Source: Clostridiales bacterium
GTDB lineage: Bacteria > Bacillota > Clostridia > Christensenellales > Borkfalkiaceae
Assembly (NCBI GenBank): GCA_015069425.1
Contig: SVIP01000004.1
Location: 1 to 64,000 of the forward strand
Length of the DNA stretch: 64,000 nt
Direction: 5' to 3'
This document shows, piece after piece, positions 39,434 through 51,552 of the stretch. The position numbers and the translations under genes were made by a program. Under the pieces are notes generated by a model, which was not told the DNA's origin, searched no databases, and saw only the letters and a program-made list of their open reading frames with translations. Position 1 is the first letter of the stretch; each line of letters starts with the position of its first letter.

Positions 39434-40468
39434 TGGAAGAAGAAAGATTAGTGACAAGCACCCGTAACGAATTTGACGGGGATATAGAAAACGTACTACG
39501 TCCAAAATCTATGGAGGGCTACGTTGGGCAAGATAAAGTCAAGGATAATTTGGCGGTAAGTATAGCGTCTTCAAAGCTTCGTGAAGATGCACTTGATCAC
39601 GTGCTTCTGTACGGACCTGCGGGGTTAGGCAAAACAACGCTTGCACATATAATAGCAAACGAACTTGGCACGCAACTTAAAATTACGAGTGGACCAGCAA
39701 TCGAAAGGGCAGGGGATTTAGCGGCAATACTTACCAACCTTAATGAAAGGGACGTTTTGTTTATTGACGAAATTCACCGCCTAAATCATAACGTGGAAGA
39801 AATATTGTACCCAGCAATGGAGGACTTTACTTTAGATTTTATTATCGGAAAAGGTCCGTCGGCTAAGAACGTGCAATTACCACTCCCGAAATTTACTTTA
39901 ATCGGTGCAACTACTAAAGCGGGAATGTTGTCTTCACCTTTGCGTGATAGGTTTGGCGTTATTTGCAGATTAGAAACTTATTCAAACGAAGAACTCACTG
40001 AAATTGTTGAGCGTGCGGCAAAAATGCTTGGTCTATCCATTGAACATTTGGCGGCGGAAGAAATTGCAAAAAGAAGTCGTGGAACGCCTAGAATTGCCAA
40101 TAGATTACTTCGCCGTGTGAGAGATTATTCTATCGTTAAAGGTCACGATACCTTAATGCTTTCCGACGCACAAGGCGCATTAAAAATGTTAGAGATTGAC
40201 GAACTAGGGCTAGATGCAATAGACGTTAAACTCTTAAAATCTATGGCAGAAAAGTTTGGTGGAGGGCCGTGCGGGCTTGATACCCTTGCCGCAACCATTA
40301 ACGAGGACGGTAATACTATTGAGGACGTATATGAACCATATCTTCTTCAACTAGGTTTTATCGCACGCACTCCGAGGGGAAGAGTGTTGTTATCACGTGG
40401 TTATGAACATATTGGATTAACAATGCCAGAGAGCAAAAAAGAGCAATATTCTATATTTGAGAGAAAAG

Positions 40469-40482
<14 letters not shown>
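39433..40482 (+). CDS. ruvB: Holliday junction helicase RuvB
   Basis: [48 protein letters not shown]. Confidence 0.98.
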
Positions 40483-42639
<2,157 letters not shown>

Positions 42640-42741
42640 CGGATTTGGTCGAAAGGGAAAAAAGACACTAAAACACTTGCTTTTATTTGCAAAATACTTT
42701 ACAATACTAATATAAATTGAAATCAAGAGGAGATTATAAAT

Positions 42742-43131
42742 ATGTGGTTATTAAATTTACTTGCAGAAGAGGGTGCTGGCGCAGGATCTGGCGAAACAAC
42801 TAACCCAATTCTTTCTTACATTATTATGGGTGTGCTTATTATTGCTATTATCGGTTTGTTCGTATGGCAATCAATAAACGGAAAGAAAAAACAAAAAGAA
42901 GCGCAAGAAATGGTTAATTCATTAAAAATCGGTGATAGAGTAAAAACTATCGGTGGTGTGTGCGGATTTGTTGCTCAAATTAATGATGCTGAAAATTCTT
43001 TCGTATTAGAAACTGGTTTGGAAGACAATAAATCTTACGTTAAGTTTGATAAGGGCGCTATTTACCAAACTGCGCCTGCTCAAGGAAACGCTGTTAAAGA
43101 AAAAGCCGAAGAAAAAAGCGAAGAAAAATAA
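42742..43131 (+). CDS. yajC: Preprotein translocase subunit YajC
   Basis: N-terminal TM then QEMVNSLKIGDRVKTIGGVCGFVAQI; follows tgt. Confidence 0.92.
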   Translation: MWLLNLLAEEGAGAGSGETTNPILSYIIMGVLIIAIIGLFVWQSINGKKKQKEAQEMVNSLKIGDRVKTIGGVCGFVAQINDAENSFVLETGLEDNKSYVKFDKGAIYQTAPAQGNAVKEKAEEKSEEK

Positions 43132-43150
43132 TTTAATAAAAGAATATAAT

Positions 43151-43196
43151 AAAACCCCCTTGCATACTATTTAATAGTTAGTCAAGGGGGTTTTTT
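43151..43196 (+). terminator. Strong terminator whose 3' arm is the SD of the next gene
   Basis: AAAACCCCCTTG...CAAGGGGGTTTT (12 bp perfect) with nested ACTAT/ATAGT, T6, then ATG at 43197. Confidence 0.85.
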
Positions 43197-43574
43197 ATGG
43201 ACGAAGTTAAGAAAAACGGGTATATTAAACAGATAATAAAAGGGCTTTTAAGTTCGGTTATTATTGCACTTATATGCGTGTTAGTATTTGCTTTTATAGT
43301 AAAGTTTGCCATGCTTAATTCAGGTATTGTAAAGGCGGTTAATCAGTTTATAAAAATCCTATCGGTGTTTTTAGGCTGTGTGTTTTGCGTGCGAGAAAAA
43401 GCGGGGCTAATTAAGGGCGGATTTATAGGGCTGTTTTTTAGTATTCTAATCTATTTAATTTTTGCTATAATAGGCACGGAAATTTCTTTTGGTGCATCAT
43501 TTTTTCTTGACCTTGTTCTAACTTCACTAATCGGTGGAGTATCAGGAATAATCGCAGTCAATATGAAAAAATAA
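43197..43574 (+). CDS. TIGR04086-like membrane protein
   Basis: About 4 TM segments, usual neighbour of yajC in Firmicutes. Confidence 0.75.
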   Translation: MDEVKKNGYIKQIIKGLLSSVIIALICVLVFAFIVKFAMLNSGIVKAVNQFIKILSVFLGCVFCVREKAGLIKGGFIGLFFSILIYLIFAIIGTEISFGASFFLDLVLTSLIGGVSGIIAVNMKK

Positions 43575-43632
43575 ATTGCCACTGTTTTTCTGTTGATTTT
43601 AAGTTTTTTTTGAGTTATAATAGACCTTACTT

Positions 43633-44919
43633 ATGAAGACTTATGACAAAAATAAAGAACTAATAATAAAAATTTTATTGAGCGCACTTATCGGTACAGT
43701 GGTAGGTGTGCTTATATTTGCGTTTAAGTGTGGCGCAGAATTTTTATATAATAGTTCCGACCGCATTTTCTCTTTTACCGAAAAAAACTTTGAATGTTTG
43801 CCAATTGTTATTTTGGGCGTAATTTTTTTAAGTTACTTGTCTTATATATTATTAAAAAGAGAACCGTATGCGCGCGGAGGCGGAATCCCCGTTGCTGAAG
43901 GGCTTGTTAGAAACAACATAACTTTTAGCCCCTTTAAGGTTGGCTCAAAAGCGTTTTTATCAAGTTACGTTTCGTATTTTGGGGGATTGCCGTTAGGGAG
44001 CGAAGGTCCTGCCGTACTTTTAGGCAGTTGTGTTGGGAGCGGATTTAATAAAATAATTAAAAACAAAACGGACAATGCGTTAGTTAAGGCTGGGAGTGCT
44101 TGTGCTTTTTCAGCGGTTACGGGCGCACCGATTGCGGGCGTATTCTTTATTGAAGAAGAAATGCACGATGGAGGTAGTTTTAAAAAATTAGTGTGCGTTA
44201 TCACCGCAATAGCCTTTTCTTGTCTTACAAGCGTTTTATTGTGTTTAGTTTTTGATAAAACTTTTGCAATGTTCGGATATGACTTTGTTGAAGTTATACC
44301 AATAAAATATTACTATTTAGCGGTAATTTGCGGATTAATTGCAGGGGTTTTATCATATTTATTTACTAAACTCTTTACTTTTTGTAATGGATTTAGCATT
44401 AAAAAATTAAAGAAAGTTCCTTTATTTATTAAACTTTTGATTTGTTTTTTGGTGTGTGCCGTTTTAAGTGTTTTCGTGCATGGGGCTAGAGGAAATGGAC
44501 ATCATTTAATAGAAAGTATAGAACTTAGAGAACTTAATTATAAAATTTTAATAACCGTGCTTTTTGCAAAACTCTTAATGCTTTGTTTTGTTGGTGGAAG
44601 CGGAGCATCGGGTGGAATTTTTATTCCACTATTAGCACTCGGCAGTTTATTAGGTGGACTTTTAGGTGAGTGTTGTATAGCATTTGGCGTGTCGGAAACC
44701 GTATATGCAGGTTTAATTGGCGCAGTGACGGTTGCGTTTTTAGCAGGGGCACAGCACTCGCCCTTAACGGCACTGTTTTTTTCTATTGAGGCAATGGGCG
44801 GATTAAAGAACGCCCCCTTTACAATGATTACGATATTGATAGCCTTTTTAGTAGTAAAACTATTTAAGAATAAACCTATTTACGATTTGCTTTTTGAAAA
44901 TTTAACTTATAAAAAATAA
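43633..44919 (+). CDS. ClC-family chloride channel/antiporter
   Basis: GSEGPAVLLGSCVG, GAPIAGVFFIEEE, GGSGASGGIFIPLLALGSLLGG. Confidence 0.93.
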   Translation: MKTYDKNKELIIKILLSALIGTVVGVLIFAFKCGAEFLYNSSDRIFSFTEKNFECLPIVILGVIFLSYLSYILLKREPYARGGGIPVAEGLVRNNITFSPFKVGSKAFLSSYVSYFGGLPLGSEGPAVLLGSCVGSGFNKIIKNKTDNALVKAGSACAFSAVTGAPIAGVFFIEEEMHDGGSFKKLVCVITAIAFSCLTSVLLCLVFDKTFAMFGYDFVEVIPIKYYYLAVICGLIAGVLSYLFTKLFTFCNGFSIKKLKKVPLFIKLLICFLVCAVLSVFVHGARGNGHHLIESIELRELNYKILITVLFAKLLMLCFVGGSGASGGIFIPLLALGSLLGGLLGECCIAFGVSETVYAGLIGAVTVAFLAGAQHSPLTALFFSIEAMGGLKNAPFTMITILIAFLVVKLFKNKPIYDLLFENLTYKK

Positions 44920-44920
44920 A

Positions 44921-44942
44921 ACCACGGCAAATTTGCCGTGGT
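44921..44942. terminator. Bidirectional terminator between convergent genes
   Basis: ACCACGGCAAATTTGCCGTGGT palindrome with flanking A/T runs. Confidence 0.75.
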
Positions 44943-44946
44943 AATT

Positions 44947-46173
44947 TTATATAACCCATTCACCGTCACTAAATAGTGGAACTTTAGTTCCATCTTTTTT
45001 TATGCCTGTTACGCATAAGTCGGGCGTTCCAATCATAAAATCAATATGTTCTACCGAATCGTTTAAACCTAAATTAGTAAGTTCTTCTTCAGAAAGATTT
45101 TCGCTATTTTTTACAGTAGTCGGGTAGGCTTTTCCAAGCGCAAGGTGACAACTTGCGTTTTCGTCAAAGAGTGTATTAAAGAACAAAACTTTGCTCATTG
45201 CGATTGGGGAATTTTTGCCAATAAGTGCAACTTCGCCTATACGCTTAGTTCCGCTATCCGTATTGATAAGATTTTTAAGTGTGTCGTAGCCTTTTTCTGC
45301 GCTAAAGTCTACAACTTCGCCGTTTTTAAAGGTTAAAGAGAAATTATCGATTATTTGTCCGTTTTCACAAAGTGGAAGAGCGGATTTTACTATTCCGTCT
45401 ACTTTTAATCGGTGAGGAGCGGTGAAAATTTCTTCGGTTGGCATATTCGCAACAAAATGTACACCATCTTTTGCCTTTTCTCTTGCCGACTGCCAAACGT
45501 GCCCGTCCGCAAGCCCAACTTTTAAATCTGTACCGATAGAATTTGTAAAGTGTAAGTATTCAAAATTAGAAAAATTTAAAAATTCTGCTCTTTTGTTTAG
45601 GGTGTTGATATGCTCTTGCCAAGCGGAAACTGCATCTTTTTTATCCAAACGCATAGTTTTAATAATAGCATCGGCAAGTTCCTTTTCGGGGTCTTCTGCG
45701 TTTGGAAAAACTTGTTTTGCCCAAGCGGAAGTGGGGTATGAAACCACGCACCATCTAATTGAGTTGTTCATTATAGCGTCAGAGTATTTTTTTAACGCTT
45801 TACTTCTTGCTTGATAAATTTTAGCAATTTTATCAGGGGAAATATCCTTAAAAATCGACGGGTCTTCTGCAGAAATCGCAACGTAACAAAATCCATTTTC
45901 AACTAAATAATTTTTGCTGTCAACGTACCACTTAGGTATGTCTTCTAAAATTGAAAGTTCAGCATTTTCATAATTTAGTTTATCAATATTTTGTGCACTC
46001 CAACGAACTTGGACTATTTTTGCGCCCGCTTCGTATCCCGCTTTAGTCAGTGCCTCGGCTACTTCATATTTTTCAACGGGACAAATGATTTCTAGACCTT
46101 GTCCTTTTTGTAAGTTGACGCCGATATTAACTATTAATCTGGCGTAATTTTCTAAAATTTTTTCATTAAACAT
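44947..46173 (-). CDS. M29-family aminopeptidase
   Basis: ENYARLIVNIGVNLQKGQGLEI, FVANMPTEEIFTAPHRLKVDGIV, HLALGKAYP, HIDFMIGTPDLCVTG. Confidence 0.92.
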   Translation of the reverse strand: MFNEKILENYARLIVNIGVNLQKGQGLEIICPVEKYEVAEALTKAGYEAGAKIVQVRWSAQNIDKLNYENAELSILEDIPKWYVDSKNYLVENGFCYVAISAEDPSIFKDISPDKIAKIYQARSKALKKYSDAIMNNSIRWCVVSYPTSAWAKQVFPNAEDPEKELADAIIKTMRLDKKDAVSAWQEHINTLNKRAEFLNFSNFEYLHFTNSIGTDLKVGLADGHVWQSAREKAKDGVHFVANMPTEEIFTAPHRLKVDGIVKSALPLCENGQIIDNFSLTFKNGEVVDFSAEKGYDTLKNLINTDSGTKRIGEVALIGKNSPIAMSKVLFFNTLFDENASCHLALGKAYPTTVKNSENLSEEELTNLGLNDSVEHIDFMIGTPDLCVTGIKKDGTKVPLFSDGEWVI

Positions 46174-46318
46174 AGTTGTCTCCTTTTATTATTTAAATTA
46201 TAAAACTATAAACGCAGTTCGTCAAGCACAAATTGTCGAATATTATATATAATTTACAAGAAAATGCATATTTCCAGTCTTTTAATGCACTGTTTTTTGT
46301 GTAAATTTTATATTAACA

Positions 46319-46347
46319 TTGACTAAATAAAGTGTTTGTGATATAAT
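46319..46347 (+). promoter_or_regulatory. Sigma-A promoter for dxs
   Basis: TTGACT-17 nt-TATAAT. Confidence 0.8.
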
Positions 46348-46377
46348 TTAAAACTGAAAAGTTTAGTGGAGCGTGTG

Positions 46378-48204
46378 ATGAGCGTTTTAAGTAATCTTAA
46401 TAATCCGTCGGATATAAAAAAACTTAATATCAGTGAACTAAAACTGCTTAGTAACGAGCTTCGTGAGAAAATTATTCAAACGACAAGTAAAAACGGTGGA
46501 CATTTATCCTCTAATCTGGGAATAATTGAAACCACCGTTGCTCTTTATCACGTCTTTGATTTCCCTAAAGATAAATTAATTTTTGACGTTGGACATCAGT
46601 GTTATGCGCACAAGATTTTATCGGGAAGAAGAGACCAATTTGATAATATTAGACTAGACGGCGGTATTTCAGGCTTTCCCTCTATTGAAGAGAGTGAATA
46701 CGATGCTTTTGGTACGGGACATGCGGGTACTTCTATTCCTGCTGGCTTAGGTTACTGCATTGCTAGAGATAAAAATAACCAGGACTACTCGGTTATAAAC
46801 GTCGTTGGTGACGGTTCGATAGTAAACGGACTTAATTTAGAGGCTATTTCTATGTCAAATCACAAGCCTCGCAATTATCTAGTTATTTTAAACGATAACG
46901 GAATGTCAATTTCTAAAAACGTAAACGGTTTTTATCGCCATTTGACTAAGACTACAACGAATAGGGGTTATATAGGGAGTAAGCGTGCATTAAAGAAAAT
47001 TTTCGGCAATTCTTTTGTAACTAGAGGACTTGTGGGAATTAGGAACTTTTTTAAGCGTGTGTTTAATAACGGTCAGAACTATTTTGAAGACCACGGATTT
47101 AAATACGTTGGCGTAGTGGACGGCAATAACTTAAAAGAACTCGTTGCGATCTTACAGAGGGTAAAAAACGCTTTAAAAGAAAAGGCGGTTATTTTGCATA
47201 TTAAGACCACAAAAGGAAAGGGGTTTAGTAGGGCGGAGGAGCATTCGGACGTTTATCACGGCGTGAGCGCAAACTTAAACACGGAAAGTGGGGATTTTGC
47301 AAAAACGCTAGGCAAAAAACTAAATGAGATTATAGATAAAGATAAAAAGGTCGTGGCAATTACTGCTGGTATGAAAATCGGCACGGGGCTTAATCAAGTG
47401 GAAAAAGAGCATAAGGAAAACTTTTTCGATTCTGGTATTGCAGAAGAATTTGCCGTGACTAACGCTGCTGGTATGGCGGTGGGCGGATTAAAACCAGTTG
47501 TTGCTATCTATTCAACCTTTTTGCAACGTGGATACGATCAAATTGTTCACGACGTGTGCTTGCAGAATTTGCCCGTTATATTTTGTATTGACAGGGCAGG
47601 ACTTGTCGGAAGCGATGGAAAAACGCATCAAGGTGTGTTTGACTTAAGTTATCTTTCCCATCTTCCAAATTTGTCGGTGTTAGCACCTTCAACAACGGCT
47701 GAACTTGAAGATATGCTTGAGTATGCATTAGAAAAAGGCAGTCCTTTTGCTATTAGATATCCAAAGAACTCAGTGTTTTCAAGACCTGTTTTAAGTATGA
47801 AAGAAAGTTTATGGGAAACTTTAAAAGAGGGCACGGACGTATATATTTTAGCGGTTGGACCAAATATGGTAAACCTTGCCTTAAAATATGCGTCTTTAGA
47901 TGAAAAAGTAGGCGTGATTAATGCTAGAAGTATTAAACCGATTGATAAAGGCATGCTAAATAAAATTAGCGATAAACTTGTAATAACGATAGAGGAAAAC
48001 AGTATAATCGGTGGTTTTGGAAGTTTAGTAAACAGTTATTATGCTAAGCAGAGCGTTTGTGCAAACGTAATAAATTTAGGGGTTAAGGACCAGTTTGTAG
48101 AACATGGTTTAATAATATCACAATATGAAAAGAACGGTTTGACTATTGAAAACATTAGCGAAATTGTTAAATCGTTTAGGGGTAGGCATGAAAAAGTGGT
48201 TTAA
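46378..48204 (+). CDS. dxs: 1-deoxy-D-xylulose-5-phosphate synthase
   Basis: GGHLSSNLGIIETTVALYHVFD, DVGHQCYAHKILSGR, GDGSIVNGLNLEAIS, DRAGLVGSDGKTHQGVFDLSYL. Confidence 0.96.
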   Translation: MSVLSNLNNPSDIKKLNISELKLLSNELREKIIQTTSKNGGHLSSNLGIIETTVALYHVFDFPKDKLIFDVGHQCYAHKILSGRRDQFDNIRLDGGISGFPSIEESEYDAFGTGHAGTSIPAGLGYCIARDKNNQDYSVINVVGDGSIVNGLNLEAISMSNHKPRNYLVILNDNGMSISKNVNGFYRHLTKTTTNRGYIGSKRALKKIFGNSFVTRGLVGIRNFFKRVFNNGQNYFEDHGFKYVGVVDGNNLKELVAILQRVKNALKEKAVILHIKTTKGKGFSRAEEHSDVYHGVSANLNTESGDFAKTLGKKLNEIIDKDKKVVAITAGMKIGTGLNQVEKEHKENFFDSGIAEEFAVTNAAGMAVGGLKPVVAIYSTFLQRGYDQIVHDVCLQNLPVIFCIDRAGLVGSDGKTHQGVFDLSYLSHLPNLSVLAPSTTAELEDMLEYALEKGSPFAIRYPKNSVFSRPVLSMKESLWETLKEGTDVYILAVGPNMVNLALKYASLDEKVGVINARSIKPIDKGMLNKISDKLVITIEENSIIGGFGSLVNSYYAKQSVCANVINLGVKDQFVEHGLIISQYEKNGLTIENISEIVKSFRGRHEKVV

Positions 48205-50008
48205 AATTTTATTGTATTTGATTGGTGACGTTATATGCGTATCACTCGCATGGTTATTATCGTCTATTTTGATGAGCGTTCCTATAATTGGAAATGCGTT
48301 AATTTGGGGCGGTATCGCTATAGCGTTGGTGATTGGCGTTAACTTTTTGCTTAAAGTTTATTTTATAATTTGGCAATACGCAGGGTTGGCCTCAGTTTTT
48401 AGATTGTTTATCACGACTATAGTTTATGCAATTTATTGTGTTGCAGTATCAGTTATAATAGAAAAAGCAACTATTGAATGGGCAATAATCAATGCAGGGG
48501 CGTTGCTTATTGGCATGTGTGCAATCCGTTATTTGATTAAGATGTTTTATAGCGTTAAGACTTATAATAAAATCAAGAAAGCATCTGAAAATCAAAAGAG
48601 GGTAATGATTATCGGTGCGGGTAGTGCCGGCAGTATGCTTATTCACGAAATGAACGTGTCCATTAAAACTCAGCGTTACCCCGCTTGTGTTATAGACGAT
48701 GATAAAAATAAAATAGGCAGATACGTTAATGGCGTAAAGGTGGTTGGTGACACCACTGAAATTGGGTATTATGCAGAAAAATTAAACGTTGACGAAATTA
48801 TAATCGCAATGCCGTCAGTGGAAAAGACGGTGATAAAAAGGATAGTTGAAGAGTGTAATAAAACAAAAAAAGCCGTAAAGATTTTACCTGGAATATACCA
48901 ATTTACCATAGGACAAGTACAAGTTTCAGATATAAAACCCGTAAGTATTACAGACCTTTTAGGAAGAGAACAAGTCAAGGTAAACCTTGATGAAATAATG
49001 GGGTACATAGAAGGGAAAATCGTGCTAGTTACAGGTGGCGGTGGTTCAATCGGGAGTGAACTTTGCCGTCAAATTGCCAATCATAATCCAAAACACCTTA
49101 TAATTTTAGATATATACGAAAATAATGCTTATGATATTCAACAAGAATTAGTTAGAAAATTACCAAATCTTAAACTTACAACCTTGATTGCTAGTGTAAG
49201 GGATAGAAAAAAGATTGAAAACGTGTTTGAAAAATATAGACCAGAAATAGTGTTTCATGCGGCTGCGCATAAACACGTTCCGCTTATGGAAACAAGCCCT
49301 AACGAAGCGGTTAAAAACAACGTTGGAGGTACGTTTAACGTTGCGGATACGGCTGGTAAATACGGTGTAGAAAGGTTTATTTTGATAAGTACGGACAAGG
49401 CGGTAAACCCAACTAACGTTATGGGTGCAACTAAGCGTATTTGCGAAATGATTATTCAGACAATGGATAAAAAATATAAAACGGAGTACGTTGCCGTACG
49501 TTTTGGGAACGTTTTAGGTTCTAATGGTTCAGTTATTCCGCTATTTAAAAGACAAATTGAAGAAGGCGGGCCGATAACAGTAACGCATAAAGATATAGTT
49601 CGTTATTTTATGACAATCCCAGAGGCGGTAAGTTTAGTGTTGCAAGCGGGGGCTTACGCCAAGGGCGGAGAAATTTTCGTTCTTGATATGGGTGAGCCTG
49701 TTAAAATTTACGATTTAGCAATCAATATGATAAAACTAAGTGGACTTGAACCGTTTATAGATATTGACGTTAAAGTAACGGGACTTCGTCCAGGAGAAAA
49801 ACTTTATGAAGAAAGACTTATGGATGAAGAGGGACTAAATAAGACGCAAAATGAAAAAATTTCCATAGGCAAACCTTTGGAAATTGATAGTGAAATTCTT
49901 TATAAAAAGATTGAAGAGTTATTAATTGAGGCTAAGGGCGAAACGGAGAAAATGAAAGAGTTAGTTCACGATTTAGTGCCTACTTACAAAATTGATTCGA
50001 GAGCATAG
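48188..50008 (+). CDS. CapD/FlaA1-family nucleoside-diphosphate sugar epimerase/dehydratase
   Basis: N-terminal TMs, VLVTGGGGSIGSELCRQI, VFHAAAHKHVPLME, STDKAVNPTNVMGATKR. Confidence 0.94.
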   Translation: MKKWFKILLYLIGDVICVSLAWLLSSILMSVPIIGNALIWGGIAIALVIGVNFLLKVYFIIWQYAGLASVFRLFITTIVYAIYCVAVSVIIEKATIEWAIINAGALLIGMCAIRYLIKMFYSVKTYNKIKKASENQKRVMIIGAGSAGSMLIHEMNVSIKTQRYPACVIDDDKNKIGRYVNGVKVVGDTTEIGYYAEKLNVDEIIIAMPSVEKTVIKRIVEECNKTKKAVKILPGIYQFTIGQVQVSDIKPVSITDLLGREQVKVNLDEIMGYIEGKIVLVTGGGGSIGSELCRQIANHNPKHLIILDIYENNAYDIQQELVRKLPNLKLTTLIASVRDRKKIENVFEKYRPEIVFHAAAHKHVPLMETSPNEAVKNNVGGTFNVADTAGKYGVERFILISTDKAVNPTNVMGATKRICEMIIQTMDKKYKTEYVAVRFGNVLGSNGSVIPLFKRQIEEGGPITVTHKDIVRYFMTIPEAVSLVLQAGAYAKGGEIFVLDMGEPVKIYDLAINMIKLSGLEPFIDIDVKVTGLRPGEKLYEERLMDEEGLNKTQNEKISIGKPLEIDSEILYKKIEELLIEAKGETEKMKELVHDLVPTYKIDSRA

Positions 50009-51395
50009 CCGAACTTTCTTTAGAACTTAAGGGTAATGAGAAATCATTGCCCTTTTCATTTATTTTGCCTACGAACGTTATGGCCAAAGTAATATAAAGC
50101 AATATTACGTTGCAATCGCTGTTGTCTACACAAGCGTAAATCGTGTACATAACAAAACTGATTAGTGCGTAATCGCCCAACAAAGTTTTGTTTAAGGTTA
50201 ATTTTTTTATTCTGAATATATATAAAAAGGCGTATGCTATAAGTCCAATAATTCCAGTATTCGCAAGTGCTTGAATAATGGTTGAATGAAAGTATCCGCC
50301 ATATAATTCTAATCCATTATTGCTAGAATAGCCTATACCAGAGCCAAAAATAGGATTTTTAATAAACAATTCAAAGCCAGTTAGGTATATTTGATTTCTA
50401 CCCGAGTCGCTTAAAGCTCTTTCTAAAAAAGAAATTAAATCATATGGGGCAAAAATTGCGAAGTATACAACTATTAAAAATACTGCGCATATACAAAAAA
50501 GCACAAATTGATAAATAGCAAAAAGGTTCTTTTTGGGCGACTGTCTTAAAACGTTCAAGACGAGTAATGGTGTAAAACCCAAAGCGATAAAAAGACAAGC
50601 CTCGCTTTTTGTTAAATATAAACAAACGTAGAAGAATAGTAAATTAATTAAAATAGGGAAGATACGTCTTGATTTTACTAGAGAAAAGCAAAGAAAGGGA
50701 AGTGCAATTATTATTAAATTAGCAATGTGCGCCGTATTTGCCCAACAAAAAGATGGGAAAGGAAAGTGTGAAGAAGGTAAAAATTTTACGTAAATTCTAG
50801 CATAAACCATCTGCACGCAAGCAAGGTTAACAGTTAAAATTAAACAATAGCAAAAATAATTAGTTAAATTTATTTTTTTAGGGCATTTAGTTTTGTTGTT
50901 ATAAACAAAATGCACTGCAAACGCACAGAGCCCAGTTAGTAGGAAAAAACCTATTCCCATATAAAAATCGGCTAAAGAAGAGGTGAATAAACCGCCCGTA
51001 ATCGTAGTGATTGAAATTCCGATAAGCGTGTAAGACAGTTTATCGAAGAGAGGCTTTTTGAAAGGGAAGCGGATAAAATTTATTATTAATGCGATAAATG
51101 CTGGCGCAATTAAAAAGTAAGGATAGAATTCCTTAACTAAAATCGAAGAGTCACGCATAGTCATTGGAAGTAATAACAGCACGGGTAAAGTTGGCGTCAT
51201 ATCGTCGTATACAATAAGAATAAAACTTCCAATTAAAACTAGAACACCAAAGCCAACCATGCTTAGGTTACCAAAAAAGAAAGCCAAAGTAAATAAACAT
51301 AAAATTACGGGAAACAGTTTCCCGTAAATAAAATTTTCGCAATAGCTTTTAAGTTTTTCCAAAGTATTGGTTACTTGGTGATTTAGTGTAAGCAT
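49980..51395 (-). CDS. O-antigen ligase-family membrane protein
   Basis: Polytopic; C-terminal FIKNPIFGSGIGYSSN...HSTIIQALANTGIIGLIAYAFLY. Confidence 0.85.
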   Translation of the reverse strand: MLTLNHQVTNTLEKLKSYCENFIYGKLFPVILCLFTLAFFFGNLSMVGFGVLVLIGSFILIVYDDMTPTLPVLLLLPMTMRDSSILVKEFYPYFLIAPAFIALIINFIRFPFKKPLFDKLSYTLIGISITTITGGLFTSSLADFYMGIGFFLLTGLCAFAVHFVYNNKTKCPKKINLTNYFCYCLILTVNLACVQMVYARIYVKFLPSSHFPFPSFCWANTAHIANLIIIALPFLCFSLVKSRRIFPILINLLFFYVCLYLTKSEACLFIALGFTPLLVLNVLRQSPKKNLFAIYQFVLFCICAVFLIVVYFAIFAPYDLISFLERALSDSGRNQIYLTGFELFIKNPIFGSGIGYSSNNGLELYGGYFHSTIIQALANTGIIGLIAYAFLYIFRIKKLTLNKTLLGDYALISFVMYTIYACVDNSDCNVILLYITLAITFVGKINEKGNDFSLPLSSKESSAMLSNQFCK

Positions 51396-51552
51396 AAGGT
51401 CAGTATAGCACAAGTCGGAGTTTTTAGCAAGAGAAAGGCAAGGAAAACATCATAAAAAACGCATAAAAACAACTAAACACTTGTTTAACCTAGTAAATCT
51501 ATGTTATAATAGATTAGTATAAAATTAACAACACAAAGGTGTAAGGTTGAAA

